From positions 248,001-312,000 of the forward strand of contig CAVQER010000010.1 in the NCBI GenBank assembly GCA_963711595.1: 64,000 nucleotides of DNA. The letters are read 5' to 3'. Below the pieces are notes generated by a model. That model was not told the DNA's origin. It did not search any database and saw nothing but the letters and a program-made list of their open reading frames with translations. The position numbers and the translations under genes are program-made. Positions 24,169-33,481 of this stretch are shown here, one piece after another. Numbering within the stretch: position 1 is the stretch's first letter; the number at the start of each line of letters is the position of its first letter. Source of the stretch: JAUSIF01 sp963711595. Its GTDB lineage: Bacteria; Pseudomonadota; Alphaproteobacteria; Rhizobiales; Xanthobacteraceae.

Positions 24169-25112
24169 TGATCGATCACTCCGCGCACGTTGCCGCGCCG
24201 GAAATGCTGCGAGTCGACGCGGAGGCGCTCGTGCGCAAGGCGAAGCGCTCCGACGGCCGCTTTGAGATTATCGGGCTGGGTGTGCTGGTCGTCACGATGG
24301 TCGTTCTCCTGTCGCTGATCCTCGACTTCATGGTTGACGGGTTGGGGCGGATCAACGTCGATTTTCTGATCAACTATCCGTCGCGACGGCCGGAACAGGC
24401 TGGAATTCTCTCGGCGTGGATCGGCACAGTGATGTTGATGGTCACGACCGCTTTTCTAGCGGTTCCGCTTGGGGTTGGAGCCGGCGTGTACCTCGAGGAA
24501 TACGCGCCGAAGAATCTCGTCACCAATCTGATCGAGATCAACGTGACGAATCTCGCCGGCGTCCCTTCGATCATTTATGGACTCCTTGCGCTTGGACTAT
24601 TCGTACAAACCTTTCGCATGGGTCAGACGGTGCTCGTCGCGGGCATTACCCTCGCGCTTTTGATACTTCCCATTATCATCGTCGCGACACGCGAGGCGCT
24701 GCGCTCGATCCCGATCGAAACCCGCGAGGCTGCTTACGGGCTTGGCGCAGACAAGTGGCAGACGATCTGGATGTACCTCCTGCCATCTGCTCGGCCGGGC
24801 ATCCTCACCGGCGCGATCGTCGGCATGTCGCGTGCGATCGGTGAGACCGCACCGTTGATCACGATCGGCGCACTGACGTTCATCGCCTTCCTGCCGCCGC
24901 CTCCGGTTCAGCTGGAATTTCCCTTCCTCAATTTCGACTGGCTGTTCTCGCCGTTCACGGCGATGCCGATCCAGATGTTCAACTGGATCTCGCGGCCACA
25001 GGCGGGCTTCCACATTAACGCCGCGGCGACGGGCATCATCCTGCTCGCCATGACCCTCCTCATGAATGGATTGGCGATATGGCTCCGCTACAGAATTCGC
25101 TCAAGACACTAA
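24168..25112 (+). CDS. pstA: Phosphate ABC transporter permease PstA
   Basis: The ATG at 24168 overlaps the pstC stop by one base and has GGGAGG upstream, so the true protein is 314 aa although the frame is open far upstream inside pstC. Six helices, ETREAAYGLGADKWQTIWMY and GMSRAIGETAPLITIGA identify it as PstA. The LPPPPVQLEFPFLNFDWLFSPF stretch (shown in part: FLNFDWLFSPF) is a PstA-type periplasmic loop. It pairs with PstC and is energised by PstB. Confidence 0.95.
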   Translation: MIDHSAHVAAPEMLRVDAEALVRKAKRSDGRFEIIGLGVLVVTMVVLLSLILDFMVDGLGRINVDFLINYPSRRPEQAGILSAWIGTVMLMVTTAFLAVPLGVGAGVYLEEYAPKNLVTNLIEINVTNLAGVPSIIYGLLALGLFVQTFRMGQTVLVAGITLALLILPIIIVATREALRSIPIETREAAYGLGADKWQTIWMYLLPSARPGILTGAIVGMSRAIGETAPLITIGALTFIAFLPPPPVQLEFPFLNFDWLFSPFTAMPIQMFNWISRPQAGFHINAAATGIILLAMTLLMNGLAIWLRYRIRSRH

Positions 25113-25147
25113 ATCCGGGCGCCCGCGTGCATTCAGGGGATTTGACC

Positions 25148-26008
25148 ATGGAAGACCTGACCGTGCAGGATTCCCGTGCGATCCAACCGCGCGAGGCCGA
25201 CGCATTGACCACGAAGCCAGCGCCCCAGGACGGACAAGCCGCGCAAGCGCCGCTGCGTGCCAAAGTGAAGGACTTGAACTTCTTCTACGGCGAGAAACAG
25301 GCACTGAAACGGGTGAATTTTCCGGTAGTCGACCGCAAGGTGACAGCGCTGATCGGACCCTCCGGGTGCGGCAAGAGTACCTTGTTGCGCTGCTTCAACC
25401 GCATGCACGATCTCTATCCGGGCAATCGCTATGAAGGGGAAATTCGGCTGTTTCCGGAGGACATCAATATCGTCGGCAGGGAAGTAGATCCAATGTACGT
25501 GCGGCTGCGCATTGGCATGGTCTTTCAAAAGCCGAATCCATTTCCGAAATCCGTCTATGAAAACGTGGCCGCCGGGCTGTGGGTCCGCGGTGTGCGGCGC
25601 AAGTCGATTGTGGACGAGCGCGTCGAGCTCGCGCTGCAACGCGCGGCGCTCTGGGACGAGGTGAAGGATCGCCTCCACGAATCCGCGTACGGTCTCTCAG
25701 GCGGCCAGCAGCAGCGGCTCTGTATCGCGCGTGCGCTCGCGCCCGATCCGGAAATCATCCTGCTCGACGAGCCGACCTCTGCGTTGGACCCGATCGCCAC
25801 CTCGAAGATCGAGGACCTGATTTCGGTGCTCGGCGAGACGGTGACGATCGTTATCGTGACGCACAACATGCAACAGGCTGCCCGTATCTCCAATTTTACG
25901 GCATTCATGCATCTCGGCGTGATGGCTGAATACGGCCAAACCGAAAAGATTTTCACCAATCCGTCCGAAAAGCGCACCCTGGACTACATCACCGGGCGCT
26001 TCGGATGA
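25148..26008 (+). CDS. pstB: Phosphate ABC transporter ATP-binding protein
   Basis: PstB hydrolyses ATP to drive phosphate import. Walker A is GPSGCGKST, the signature is LSGGQQQRLCIARALA, and Walker B is IILLDEPTSALD, followed by the switch His in VTHNMQQA. The ATG at 25148 with AGGGGA eight bases upstream gives 286 aa; an in-frame ATG at 25079 would overlap pstA by 34 bases. The first 40 residues are a variable leader before KVKDLNFFYGEKQAL. Confidence 0.95.
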   Translation: MEDLTVQDSRAIQPREADALTTKPAPQDGQAAQAPLRAKVKDLNFFYGEKQALKRVNFPVVDRKVTALIGPSGCGKSTLLRCFNRMHDLYPGNRYEGEIRLFPEDINIVGREVDPMYVRLRIGMVFQKPNPFPKSVYENVAAGLWVRGVRRKSIVDERVELALQRAALWDEVKDRLHESAYGLSGGQQQRLCIARALAPDPEIILLDEPTSALDPIATSKIEDLISVLGETVTIVIVTHNMQQAARISNFTAFMHLGVMAEYGQTEKIFTNPSEKRTLDYITGRFG

Positions 26009-26045
26009 GCGGGGTCAGGCGCGCTCAGCGCGAAAGGACAAGCAG

Positions 26046-26759
26046 ATGACCGAACACATCCTCAAGGCTTTCGACGAGGATCTTCGCGAAATTTCCTCGC
26101 GGCTCGCGGAGATGGGCGGCATTGCCGAGCAACTCGTGGCCGAGTCCGTCGACGCGCTGGTCAAGCGCGACACCCTTCTCGCGCAACGCGTCATCGCGGC
26201 CGACGACTCGGTGGACCAACTTCAGCGGGAAATCGAGGAAAAGTCGATCCTCACGATCGCCCGCAGGCAGCCGATGGCAATCGATTTGCGCGAGATCGTA
26301 TCGGCCCTGCGCATCGCAAACGATCTTGAACGTGTGGGCGATCTCGCAAAAAACACCGCCAAGCGTGTGCTTGCGCTCGACGGCGAGTATCACGCCCAGA
26401 AACAGCTGCGCGGCGTCAAGCACATGTCCGACATGGTGCAGCAGCGCCTCAAGCAGGTGCTCGATGCCTACGGCGCACGCGACGAGGAGCGGGCGATGGA
26501 CGTGTGGCGGCGTGACGGCGAGATCGACGCCATGTACACGTCGCTGTTTCGCGAGCTCCTCACCTACATGATGGAGGATCCGCGGCACATTACGCTTTGC
26601 ATCCACCTCTTGTTCGCAGCCAAGAATATCGAGCGTATCGGCGATCACGCCACCAACATTGCGGAAACGATCTACTATCTCGTCGAGGGCGAACCGCTCA
26701 CTGACGAGCGTCCGAAGCTCGACACGACGAGCTTCACAAAGGTGAGTCTGAAGAGCTGA
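26046..26759 (+). CDS. phoU: Phosphate signalling protein PhoU
   Basis: PhoU damps PhoR signalling when phosphate is plentiful and limits PstSCAB activity. The 237-residue protein is all helical with two three-helix halves. Each half has the metal-binding E/D-x-x-x-D pattern: DLREIVSALRIANDLERVGD around residue 85-104 and FAAKNIERIGDHATNIAE around residue 198-215. AAGGA lies nine bases before the ATG, and it follows pstB by 37 bp. Confidence 0.95.
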   Translation: MTEHILKAFDEDLREISSRLAEMGGIAEQLVAESVDALVKRDTLLAQRVIAADDSVDQLQREIEEKSILTIARRQPMAIDLREIVSALRIANDLERVGDLAKNTAKRVLALDGEYHAQKQLRGVKHMSDMVQQRLKQVLDAYGARDEERAMDVWRRDGEIDAMYTSLFRELLTYMMEDPRHITLCIHLLFAAKNIERIGDHATNIAETIYYLVEGEPLTDERPKLDTTSFTKVSLKS

Positions 26760-26788
26760 TTGCATCAAACCAGCCTACGGATAATGCC

Positions 26789-27490
26789 ATGAACCCACGC
26801 GTTCTGATCGTCGAGGACGAGCAAGCGTTGAACCTGCTGCTTCGCTATAACCTCGAAAGCGAAGGGTTCGACGTCGACATCGTCGAGCGCGGCGATGATG
26901 CGGAGACGCGCATCCGCGAGAACCAGCCGGATCTTTTGATCCTCGACTGGATGTTGCCGGGCGTCTCCGGCATCGAGATCTGCCGTCGGCTGCGTGCGCG
27001 TCCGGAAACCAAGCAACTGCCGATCCTGATGCTCACCGCGCGCGGCGAGGAAACCGAGCGCATCCGCGGCCTCGCCACCGGGGCCGACGACTATGTGGTG
27101 AAACCCTTCTCGCTGCCTGAGCTTCTTGCGCGCGTGCATGCATTGTTGCGGCGGGCGAAGCCAGAGCAAACCATGAAGATCCTGAAGTCGGGCGATCTCG
27201 AACTCGACCGGGAAAAAAAGCGCGTGCAGCGCGCCGGGCGCGAGCTACATCTCGGGCCGACCGAATTTCGCCTGCTCGAGTTCCTGATGCTGAGCCCTGG
27301 CCGTGTATTCACGCGTGAGCAACTGCTCGACGGTGTGTGGGGGCGGGAGGCGTACATCGACGAGCGCACCGTCGACGTCCATGTCGGCCGGCTGCGCAAG
27401 GTGCTCTCGCGCGGCCGCGAGATCGACCCCATCCGCACCGTGCGCGGCTCCGGCTATTCGTTCAATGAGCGCTTCGCCGAGGTGAGTTAG
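26789..27490 (+). CDS. phoB: Phosphate regulon response regulator PhoB
   Basis: The 233-residue protein has a receiver domain (residues 1-120) with acidic pair DE at 11-12, phospho-acceptor Asp in LLILDWMLPG (about 53), Thr in LMLTARG and Lys in VVKPFS. A winged-helix OmpR-type DNA-binding domain (about 135-230) follows, with LGPTEFRLLEFLM and RTVDVHVGRLRKVL. PhoB-P would bind the repeats at 21952. The gene ends the operon and overlaps the stop of the convergent gcrA gene by four bases. Confidence 0.95.
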   Translation: MNPRVLIVEDEQALNLLLRYNLESEGFDVDIVERGDDAETRIRENQPDLLILDWMLPGVSGIEICRRLRARPETKQLPILMLTARGEETERIRGLATGADDYVVKPFSLPELLARVHALLRRAKPEQTMKILKSGDLELDREKKRVQRAGRELHLGPTEFRLLEFLMLSPGRVFTREQLLDGVWGREAYIDERTVDVHVGRLRKVLSRGREIDPIRTVRGSGYSFNERFAEVS

Positions 27491-27972
27491 CCTCGCGCAG
27501 CCGCGCGTTGCCGCCGCCGTTCGGCGAGAGGCTGATAGGCGATGCGCGAATGATAGGGGCAGTAGGGAAGCTCCGCCTTCGTCTGTGACCCGCAATAGGC
27601 AAAGCCCTCGGTGCCCGGATCGCCGATCGGCCAACGGCAAGTGGCCTCGGTGAGCTCTAGGATCGAAACTCGGGGCCCCATCGGCACGATGTTGGCGAGG
27701 GGATCGAGGTCGAGATCGGTTTCGTAATGCGGAGCAAGGGCCGTGTTGCCATTGAACCGGAGACGGGGGCGCATCGAAGCCGAACGGGGCTTGCGCACAC
27801 GGGGAACGGCAGAAGACGGGGTCTTGGCGCGGCCCGACAGGCCGAGACGGTGAACCTTGCCGATCACCGCATTGCGTGTGACGCCGCCCAGCTGGGCGGC
27901 GATCTGGCTTGCCGAAAGCCCATCCGCCCAAAGCTTTTTCAGGAGTTCGACCCGTTCGTCCGTCCAACCCAT
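27487..27972 (-). CDS. gcrA: GcrA family cell-cycle regulator
   Basis: GcrA works with sigma70 RNA polymerase at CcrM-methylated promoters in alphaproteobacteria. The ATG at 27972, with GGAGG seven bases before it, gives 161 aa. The N-terminal helix-turn-helix MGWTDERVELLKKLWADG then SASQIAAQLGGVTRNAVIGK is diagnostic. The C-terminal sigma-binding part has LTEATCRWPIGDPG and YCGSQTKAELPYCPYHSRIA. An open frame upstream to 28161 has no similarity. Convergent with phoB, stops overlapping. Confidence 0.94.
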   Translation of the reverse strand: MGWTDERVELLKKLWADGLSASQIAAQLGGVTRNAVIGKVHRLGLSGRAKTPSSAVPRVRKPRSASMRPRLRFNGNTALAPHYETDLDLDPLANIVPMGPRVSILELTEATCRWPIGDPGTEGFAYCGSQTKAELPYCPYHSRIAYQPLAERRRQRAAARG

Positions 27973-28432
27973 CGCCGATCCTCCACTTTTGACCGGCGGA
28001 ATCCTTCCTCGTTCCCGGAATCGAGCTGAACCCGCCCCCGGAGACGCAAAACAACGCTGAACTAGAAGGTCGTCCGCCGCACGAAATGTCGTACTTAACG
28101 AGGGAAAGGCTACAATAGGCAAACTCGCCGCGACAAGGGCCACAAGCGTTGTCCCCAACATCTAGGGGGTCGGAGCGCGTTTTATTCCTAGGGCTGCCAA
28201 AGTTGACACAGGTTGCCGCTCAAATAAATTCATCCCGGTGCCGCTCGCGAAGCTGGGCGGCACATTTCGTTTCGGGGCCGGTTGGCGGCCCGGGCGGCGC
28301 AAGTGACCCTTCGGCTTTGCCGCCGGGGGCGCACGCCGACAGAATAGGTCGAATGGGTCCAGACCTGCCTCGTCGTGGTCGGCACGTTGCCGGCGCCGAC
28401 GGCAATGGGACTCCGCTATGGGGAGGCGAGCC
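27973..28432. other. Intergenic region between gcrA and argD
   Basis: No gene is seen in 460 bases. A TTGACA (28203) and a TAAATT (28225) 16 bases apart form a plausible sigma70 promoter for argD-argF-hslO. The half nearer gcrA should hold the gcrA promoter; no box stands out there. I looked for CcrM sites (GANTC) and for a hairpin and found nothing decisive. Confidence 0.4.
28203..28230 (+). promoter_or_regulatory. Candidate promoter of argD-argF-hslO
   Basis: TTGACA at 28203-28208 is a perfect -35 box. A 16-base spacer precedes TAAATT (28225-28230), a fair -10 box. This leaves a leader of about 195 bases before argD. Confidence 0.45.
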
Positions 28433-29638
28433 TTGATTGCGCCGCTGATGCCCACCTATGCGCGGGCCGACCTCGCTTTTGAGCGGGGCGAGGGCGCGTG
28501 GCTGGTCGGCACCGATGGCGTCCGTTACCTGGACTTCGCCGGCGGCGTTGCCGTGAACTCACTTGGCCACGCGCACCCCAAGCTGCTGGCCGCGATCACG
28601 GAGCAGGCCGCGAAGGTCTGGCATGTCTCCAATCTGTTTCGCATTCCCGAGGCAGAGCGGCTCGCTGAGCGGCTCACCGCGACGAGTTTCGCCGACACGG
28701 TGTTCTTCGCAAATTCCGGCGCCGAGGCGATGGAGTGCGCGATCAAAATGGCGCGCAAGTATCAGGCCGTAAGCGGCAAGCCGGAGAAGAACCGGATGAT
28801 TGCGTTCGAGGGCGCGTTTCATGGGCGCACGCTCGCAACGCTGGCAGCTGCGGGCACGCAGAAATATCTCGAGGGTTTCGGCCCGCCGCTCGAAGGCTTC
28901 GATCACGTTCCTTTCGGCAACCTCGCGGCGGTGAAAAAGGCGATCACGCCTGAAACCGGCGCGATCATCGTCGAGCCGATACAGGGCGAGGGCGGCGTGC
29001 GCGTGCCGCCGGCGGGATTTCTCAAGGCGCTTCGGGAGATCTGCGACCAGAACGGGTTGTTGCTCGTGCTTGATGAAGTGCAGACCGGCGTCGGCCGCAC
29101 CGGAAAATTTTTCGCCTATGAGTGGGCTGGGATCGAGCCGGACATCGTGGCGATTGCAAAGGGTCTTGGCGGCGGGTTTCCAATCGGCGCGTGTCTTGCC
29201 ACTGCAGAAGCGGCCAAAGGCATGACAGCCGGTACGCACGGTTCCACGTTCGGCGGAAATCCTCTCGCCACGGCCGTGTCGGGTGCAGTGCTGGATGTCG
29301 TACTGGCGCGGGGCTTTCTCGACGCGGTAAAAAAGACCGGCCTCTTGTTCAAGCAGCGGCTCGCCGAGATGAAGGACCGCCACCCGGCCGTGATCGCGGA
29401 AGTGCGCGGCGAGGGACTGTTGCTCGGTCTTCGCACCATCGTCCCGAACGGCGACGTCGTGAATGCATGCCGCGCTGAGGGATTGCTCACGGCCGCTGCC
29501 GGCGAAAATGTCGTTCGTCTGCTGCCGCCGCTGATCGCGCGCGAGGCCGAAGTGAGCGAGGCCATGCAACGGCTGGATGCGGCGTGTACGCGCATCGAGG
29601 AGTCGCTCGAACAAGTTCGTCGCGGAGCCGCCGAATGA
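28433..29638 (+). CDS. argD: Acetylornithine aminotransferase
   Basis: ArgD is a PLP enzyme that makes N-acetylornithine from the semialdehyde, and often acts on succinyl-diaminopimelate too. The PLP lysine is in DIVAIAKGLGGGFPIGA, with NSGAEAMECAIKMAR, GAFHGRTL and VLDEVQTGVGRTG (cofactor Asp) also present. I choose the TTG at 28433, which has GGGGAGG six bases upstream and starts at the conserved IAPLMPTYARAD; an in-frame ATG at 28418 contains that ribosome site. Length 401 aa. It overlaps argF by four bases (ATGA). Confidence 0.95.
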   Translation: MIAPLMPTYARADLAFERGEGAWLVGTDGVRYLDFAGGVAVNSLGHAHPKLLAAITEQAAKVWHVSNLFRIPEAERLAERLTATSFADTVFFANSGAEAMECAIKMARKYQAVSGKPEKNRMIAFEGAFHGRTLATLAAAGTQKYLEGFGPPLEGFDHVPFGNLAAVKKAITPETGAIIVEPIQGEGGVRVPPAGFLKALREICDQNGLLLVLDEVQTGVGRTGKFFAYEWAGIEPDIVAIAKGLGGGFPIGACLATAEAAKGMTAGTHGSTFGGNPLATAVSGAVLDVVLARGFLDAVKKTGLLFKQRLAEMKDRHPAVIAEVRGEGLLLGLRTIVPNGDVVNACRAEGLLTAAAGENVVRLLPPLIAREAEVSEAMQRLDAACTRIEESLEQVRRGAAE

Positions 29639-30555
29639 GCACGAACGGCGTCCGCCACTTTCTCGATCTCGCCGACCTCTCCTCGCAGGAGTTGCGTCGG
29701 ATGATCGAGCTTGCGCGCGACCTTAAGCAGCGCCGCCGCACGGCAAGGTCCTCCGCGCCGCTGTCCGGTCGTACGCTCGCCATGATCTTCGAGCGCCCGT
29801 CGACCCGCACGCGGGTCTCGTTCGACGTCGCGATGTACGAACTCGGCGGGCACGTCGTCATGCTCACGGGCGAAGAAATGCAGCTGAAGCGCGGGGAGTC
29901 GATCGGGGACACCGCGCGCGTCCTGTCGCGCTATGTCGATGCGATCATGATCCGGCTGCTCGACCACGACGTTCTGCTGGAACTTGCGCAGTTCGCAACC
30001 GTCCCGGTGATCAACGGCCTGACCAAATTCTCTCATCCGTGCCAAGTACTTACCGACGTGATGACTTTCGAGGAGAAGAAGGGGTCAATCCGCGGCCGCA
30101 CCGTCGCCTGGACCGGCGACGCGAACAACGTGCTTACGTCGTGGGTGCAAGCCGCGGCGCGCTTCGAGTTCGCGCTGCGCGTCGCGACGCCGAAAGAATT
30201 TGCTCCGCGGCCAGCGTTGCGGGAGTGGGCGAAATCTTCTCGCGCAGCCATTACTTTCACGCGCGATCCCGAGGAAGCGGTCGCGGGCGCCGATTGCATC
30301 GTCACCGACACGTGGGTCTCGATGGGCGACAGGGAAGGAAAGAAGCGGCACAACATTTTCAAGCCGTACCAGGTCAATCGCAGCCTCTTGAAGCTCGCCA
30401 AGCGTGACGCCATCTTTATGCATTGCCTGCCGGCCCACCGCGGCGAAGAAGTCACCGACGAGGTGATGGACGGTCCGCAGTCGGTGGTGTTCGACGAGGC
30501 CGAGAACCGGCTCCACGCGCAGAAGGGAATTCTCGCCTGGTGCCTCGAGGCGTGA
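29635..30555 (+). CDS. argF: Ornithine carbamoyltransferase
   Basis: ArgF joins carbamoyl phosphate and ornithine to make citrulline. The 306-residue protein has the carbamoyl phosphate motif FERPSTRTRVSFD (about residues 47-59), KFSHPCQVLTD, DANNVLTSW, DTWVSMGD and the ornithine loop MHCLPAHRGEEVTD. The ATG at 29635 overlaps the argD stop (ATGA), so the upstream extension of the frame is not used. It is followed four bases later by hslO, giving a three-gene operon. Confidence 0.97.
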   Translation: MSTNGVRHFLDLADLSSQELRRMIELARDLKQRRRTARSSAPLSGRTLAMIFERPSTRTRVSFDVAMYELGGHVVMLTGEEMQLKRGESIGDTARVLSRYVDAIMIRLLDHDVLLELAQFATVPVINGLTKFSHPCQVLTDVMTFEEKKGSIRGRTVAWTGDANNVLTSWVQAAARFEFALRVATPKEFAPRPALREWAKSSRAAITFTRDPEEAVAGADCIVTDTWVSMGDREGKKRHNIFKPYQVNRSLLKLAKRDAIFMHCLPAHRGEEVTDEVMDGPQSVVFDEAENRLHAQKGILAWCLEA

Positions 30556-30559
30556 GTCC

Positions 30560-31540
30560 ATGAATATCCAAATTCCGGAACGTCGTCCGAGCGATCAGGT
30601 AGAGGACGACGCGGTCCAAGCTTTTCAGGTCGACGCACTCGACGTGCGTGGCCGCGTTGCTCGCATTGGTCCGGCGGTGGACCAGGTTCTTGCCAATCAC
30701 GACTATCCGGCGCCGGTCGCTCGGCTGCTCGCCGAGGCAACCGTGCTCGCGGTGTTGCTGGGTTCCACGCTCAAGCAGATGGGCCGCTTCACCCTGCAGA
30801 CCCAGACCGACGGCCCAGTCGACATGCTGGTCGTCGACATCACAGCGCCGGATCGCGTGCGCGCGTATGCACGGTTCAACGCGGAACGCGTCGCAGCCGT
30901 TTCCGAGACCGGGAACGTCTCCGGTGCGCTGGTCGGCCACGGCCATCTCGCCATGACGATCGAACCCGGCGGCGATCAGAATCGCTATCAGGGCATCGTG
31001 ACGCTGGAAGGCGAACCGCTCGAAGCCGCGGCGCATCGCTACTTCGTGCAGTCGGAACAAATCCCGACGCGGCTGAAGCTCGCGGTCGGCGAGGAAATCC
31101 GTGCAGGCGAGCCCAAGCCAAGCTGGCGCGCGGGCGCGCTGCTCGTGCAATTCTTGCCGCACGATTCCGCGCGCGCGGCGAAGTCGGATCTCGATCCGGG
31201 CGACGCCCCGGCCGGTCACCGCCATCACCGTGTCGCGGAAGACGATGCTTGGGTCGAGGCGCAATCCCTCGTCGATACCGTCGAGGACCACGAACTCCTC
31301 GATCCCAAGCTTTCGAGCGAGCAACTCTTGTGGCGCCTGTTCAACGAGCGCGGCGTTCGCGTGTTTCGATCGCAGCCCGTCACGGCGCAGTGCACTTGCT
31401 CGCGCGAGCGCGTCGCTTCCGTACTGAAGCGGTTTCCCGAATCCGATCGTGCCGAGATGGTGGACGACGGCCGGGTCGTGGTGACGTGCGAGTTCTGCGG
31501 TCGGCGCTATCCATTCGAACCCGCTGAAATCGGGCTCTAA
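30560..31540 (+). CDS. hslO: Redox-regulated chaperone Hsp33
   Basis: Hsp33 is a holdase switched on by oxidation, when its zinc-bound cysteines form disulfides. The 326-residue protein keeps the C-terminal zinc motif C-x-C (QCTCSRE, about residue 277) and C-x2-C (TCEFCGR, about 311). The N-terminal part has GRVARIGPAVDQVLANHDYP and the GLVGHGHLAMTIE-type core. Its place after argF is common in Rhizobiales. The linker around residues 215-240 is rich in His and Asp, longer than in E. coli. Confidence 0.95.
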   Translation: MNIQIPERRPSDQVEDDAVQAFQVDALDVRGRVARIGPAVDQVLANHDYPAPVARLLAEATVLAVLLGSTLKQMGRFTLQTQTDGPVDMLVVDITAPDRVRAYARFNAERVAAVSETGNVSGALVGHGHLAMTIEPGGDQNRYQGIVTLEGEPLEAAAHRYFVQSEQIPTRLKLAVGEEIRAGEPKPSWRAGALLVQFLPHDSARAAKSDLDPGDAPAGHRHHRVAEDDAWVEAQSLVDTVEDHELLDPKLSSEQLLWRLFNERGVRVFRSQPVTAQCTCSRERVASVLKRFPESDRAEMVDDGRVVVTCEFCGRRYPFEPAEIGL

Positions 31541-31545
31541 TGTTG

Positions 31546-31625
31546 TCATGGCCGGGCTTGTCCCGGCCATCCACGCCTATGCAGCGAACGAAGGCGTGGA
31601 TGCCCGCGACAAGCGCGGGCATGAC
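31546..31625. repeat. Dispersed palindromic repeat, copy R1
   Basis: GTCATGGCCGGGC-TTGTCCCGGCCAT-CCACGCC on the left is mirrored by GGCGTGGATGCCCGCG-...-GGGCATGAC on the right. The same unit occurs at 38563 and 46339 here. It lies between convergent hslO and an MFS gene, where its nested stems could end transcription in both directions. Such short intergenic repeats are widespread in Bradyrhizobium-like genomes. Confidence 0.85.
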
Positions 31626-31628
31626 GAT

Positions 31629-32882
31629 TTAAGGCACGATCCCAGCCGCCCGCTGCTGTGTCGGTCCGGACAGCGCAAGGATGAAGAGTCCCACGACCGA
31701 GCCGATCGCCAGCGCCAGGTAAGGCACCGTGTATCCCCCCGACGCTTCGTAAAGAAAACCGGCCAGCGCCGGCCCAAGCCCATAGCCAAACACGCCGACA
31801 AGCTGGCTCAACGAATAGATGCGACCGTAGTCGCGTACGCCGAACGCTTCGGCGAGCAACAGAGGCTGCATCATCAGCAGACTGCCGGACGTTAGGCCGA
31901 ACATTGTCGACATCGCCAGGATGAAGGCCGATCCCGTCGTGAAGGCGAGAACAGCGAGCGTTGTCGTCTGCACTGCGATGATCGCGAATGTCATCGTCCG
32001 CGAACTTATCCTGACGAGCAGCCAGCCGACGATCAGCCGGCCGAAAAGGCTCGCGATCGCGAGCAGAGCCAGCGCGATGGTCGCGGTCTGCACGTCGGCA
32101 CGCGTGTTCGCGAAGCGGTAGATGTGTGCGATCCCTCCGACCTGTGAGCCGAGGGAAAAGAGAAACGTACCGGCAACTGCGATGAAGAACCAACTCTTCA
32201 GCACTTCAGCAAATGGCAAGCTGAATGCGGCTCTTCGGTCGGGTGACCCGTCGGCATGCGGCGCACGTTCGGGCTCGAGCCCCATCGATTGTGGGGTGGC
32301 GCGCACGATCCAGATCGTGGCGGGAACGACGCCGAGAAAGAATGCCAAAGCGATCCAGGGGGCGGCGCCGGCAAGACCGAACTTCAGGATGAGTAGGGCG
32401 GCGAATGGCGTGAACACAACGCCGCCGATTGAAAGTCCGGTAGACGCGATGGACAGCGCGAGCGGGCGCCTCGATTCAAACCATCGAGCCACGATCGTCG
32501 TCGTCGGTACGAGGCCGCAACCACCGTACGAGATCCCAAACACGAAGTAGAAGGCGAATAGCTGCCACGTCTCGCGCAGGAAGCCGACTGACAGAAGCGC
32601 GAGCGAGGCGAGAGTCGCGCTGCCGATGATCACGTAACGCGCGTCGAACCGGTCCACGAGGTAGCCGGCGGCCACTCCGGCGAACCCCGCCGCAACGAAA
32701 AAGATCGCCGTCGCGGCGCTCGCAAGCGAAACGGGAAACGCGCGCTCCGTAACGAACGCATCCAGCAAGACCGGCAGATTATAGAACGCCAGGCCCGCGG
32801 TCGTCGTCATCACGAGACCGATCGCGTAAACGACGTACCAGCCGTAGAACACACGGCGCGAAGCGGAGCCGTCCGAATTCAT
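31629..32882 (-). CDS. MFS transporter (oxalate/monocarboxylate-type)
   Basis: From the ATG at 32882 the protein is 417 aa with twelve membrane helices. It opens with RRVFYGWYVVYAIGLVMTT, the FYGW start typical of oxalate:formate antiporter-like and monocarboxylate carriers. The cytosolic loop 2-3 motif is GYLVDRFDARYVII, and the second half repeats GRLIVGWLLVRIS. An in-frame TTG at 32945 is less likely. Substrate unknown; an organic acid is the best guess. It is 99 bases after apaG on the same strand. Confidence 0.85.
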   Translation of the reverse strand: MNSDGSASRRVFYGWYVVYAIGLVMTTTAGLAFYNLPVLLDAFVTERAFPVSLASAATAIFFVAAGFAGVAAGYLVDRFDARYVIIGSATLASLALLSVGFLRETWQLFAFYFVFGISYGGCGLVPTTTIVARWFESRRPLALSIASTGLSIGGVVFTPFAALLILKFGLAGAAPWIALAFFLGVVPATIWIVRATPQSMGLEPERAPHADGSPDRRAAFSLPFAEVLKSWFFIAVAGTFLFSLGSQVGGIAHIYRFANTRADVQTATIALALLAIASLFGRLIVGWLLVRISSRTMTFAIIAVQTTTLAVLAFTTGSAFILAMSTMFGLTSGSLLMMQPLLLAEAFGVRDYGRIYSLSQLVGVFGYGLGPALAGFLYEASGGYTVPYLALAIGSVVGLFILALSGPTQQRAAGIVP

Positions 32883-32981
32883 CTTGACCTGGCCGGGAAG
32901 GGAGAGCGGGTGCTGATCTATTTCAGACTGCACCCGTGAGTTCAATGGCCGATGTGCTTGGTGCGCGTAGCTGCGCCGCGC

Positions 32982-33374
32982 TCAGTGCAATACTCGCGCG
33001 ACATGTGGGCTATCGAGGGAGAACGCCGGCACTTCCACGTCGAAACGCTCGCCGTCGTCCGCGACCATGAGATACGTGCCTGCCATAAGTCCAGTCGGCG
33101 TTGTAAGCGGTACACCGCTCGTGTACTCGAATCGCTCGCCCGGCTTCAGCACGGGTTGCTCGCCCACAACTCCCGGTCCTCGCACCTCCTGTACGTGGCC
33201 GCGCGCGTCGGTGATCTTCCAGTGCCGGGTCTTGAGCTGCACCGTAATCTTGCCGAGGTTCACGATCTCGATCTTGTAGGCCCAGAAGTAGCGGTCGTCC
33301 TCGACCGACGAGCGATCCGGAAGGTAGCTCGGCGTCACCGTCACCTGAATTCCGCGAGTCACGGCACGGTACAT
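32982..33374 (-). CDS. apaG: ApaG (Co2+/Mg2+ efflux-associated, DUF525) protein
   Basis: A 130-residue beta-sandwich protein beginning MYRAVTRGIQVTVTPSYLP. Family landmarks are YFWAYKIEIVN, LKTRHWKITDA, the glycine-rich GPGVVGEQPVLKPGERFEYTSG (shown in part) and GTYLMVADDGERFDVEVPAFSL. ApaG is linked to cobalt/magnesium homeostasis and protein interactions in E. coli; the mechanism is not known. The frame is open upstream to 33494, but the family start is the ATG at 33374. Divergent from the MFS gene at 33482. Confidence 0.94.
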   Translation of the reverse strand: MYRAVTRGIQVTVTPSYLPDRSSVEDDRYFWAYKIEIVNLGKITVQLKTRHWKITDARGHVQEVRGPGVVGEQPVLKPGERFEYTSGVPLTTPTGLMAGTYLMVADDGERFDVEVPAFSLDSPHVARVLH

Positions 33375-33481
33375 GCCACACCCCGCTTTCCTTTCACGCC
33401 CCCGAGTCACGGGAGCGATTATATAGGGCCTGCCGCACCCGCCCAATAACGCCTGCCAGTCCGCAAAACCAGGGATCGCTA